From: Lachnospiraceae bacterium
GTDB lineage: Bacteria > Bacillota > Clostridia > Lachnospirales > Lachnospiraceae
Reading direction: 5' to 3'
Assembly (NCBI GenBank): GCA_024691065.1
Contig: JAILOA010000158.1
Coordinates: 1 to 14,372 of the forward strand
Length of the DNA stretch: 14,372 nt
Shown: positions 14,254-14,372 of the stretch, one piece after another
Numbering within the stretch: position 1 is the stretch's first letter
How the letters are laid out: every line of letters begins with the position of its first letter
Made by a program: the position numbers and the translations under genes
The notes under the pieces: model-generated
Told to the model about the DNA's origin: nothing
Databases searched by the model: none
The model's input: the letters and a program-made list of their open reading frames with translations, nothing else

Positions 14254-14372
14254 TTATTCCTCATCATCGGCCTGGCAGTTGATAACGACTGCTCTGTGGG
14301 CTACTCCGGCGATAGGCCAGATAATCCATGTAATATGCCACTGGAATGTAAGGAAACTTACAATCAGGTATA
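14254..14372 (-). CDS. C-terminal end of a small Trp-rich membrane protein (5' end beyond window)
   Basis: 38 codons plus TAA are visible. They encode a hydrophobic helix with FLTFQWHITWIIWPIAGV followed by a short acidic tail ending in DDEE. The W-H-I-T-W-I-I motif is common at the C-terminus of small Clostridial membrane proteins with one or two helices, some fused to a helix-turn-helix domain or paired with DUF4097 genes. The rest of the gene lies to the right, so the family cannot be fixed. Same strand as the DUF4097 gene. Confidence 0.6.
   Translation of the reverse strand, partial: YLIVSFLTFQWHITWIIWPIAGVAHRAVVINCQADDEE

Overview
The window looks like chromosomal DNA of a low-GC Gram-positive anaerobe of the class Clostridia, most likely a Lachnospiraceae of the Butyrivibrio/Roseburia/Pseudobutyrivibrio type. 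This is inferred from AT-rich intergenic DNA, strong AGGAGG-type ribosome sites, sigma-A-like promoters, T-tailed hairpin terminators, a ricin-type surface protein with a Ser/Thr/Pro/Lys linker, a DUF4097 gene, and two c-di-GMP phosphodiesterases. No species can be named from the sequence alone.

Left part (1-3600). A leftward HlyD/MacA-type membrane-fusion protein gene runs off the left edge. It has a clear promoter and a ~210-nt leader that contains what looks like the decayed 3' end of a Na+/dicarboxylate-type symporter gene. Divergent from it is a rightward gene for a secreted, modular surface protein (signal peptide, Ig-like domain, ricin-like domain, KPSST linker, very basic C-terminal domain), followed by a terminator.

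Middle part (3600-9130). An isolated 953-residue superfamily 2 helicase is preceded by a 23-bp tandem repeat, a TTGACA promoter with a palindrome at its -10, and a 31-codon ORF overlapping its start. After it come a remnant of a surface-protein gene, a stretch able to fold as a multi-branched RNA, and a 13-bp perfect terminator hairpin. A type-B carboxylesterase with membrane segments at both ends follows, with its own promoter and terminator.

Right part (9130-14372). A c-di-GMP phosphodiesterase of the EAL type (EAL first, then PAS-like regions) reads rightward behind a ~320-nt leader holding a nested inverted repeat and eight ~23-bp repeats. It converges on a leftward c-di-GMP phosphodiesterase of the HD-GYP type with a 7TM sensor region, and the two share a bidirectional terminator. 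A second, diverged copy of the HD-GYP gene's last ~35 bp lies just downstream of its stop. Upstream of the HD-GYP gene, also leftward, is a DUF4097 beta-repeat protein with an exact 19-residue repeat, and the C-terminal end of a small Trp-rich membrane protein that enters from the right edge.

Working together: the two phosphodiesterases would both lower c-di-GMP in response to different inputs, possibly intracellular for EAL-PAS and membrane or extracellular for 7TM-HD-GYP. The other genes look like independent single-gene units. I see no complete mobile element, CRISPR array, rRNA or tRNA. The best candidates for undescribed biology are the repeat-rich leaders before the helicase and EAL genes, the predicted branched RNA at about 6929-7058, and the helicase with its three low-complexity insertions.
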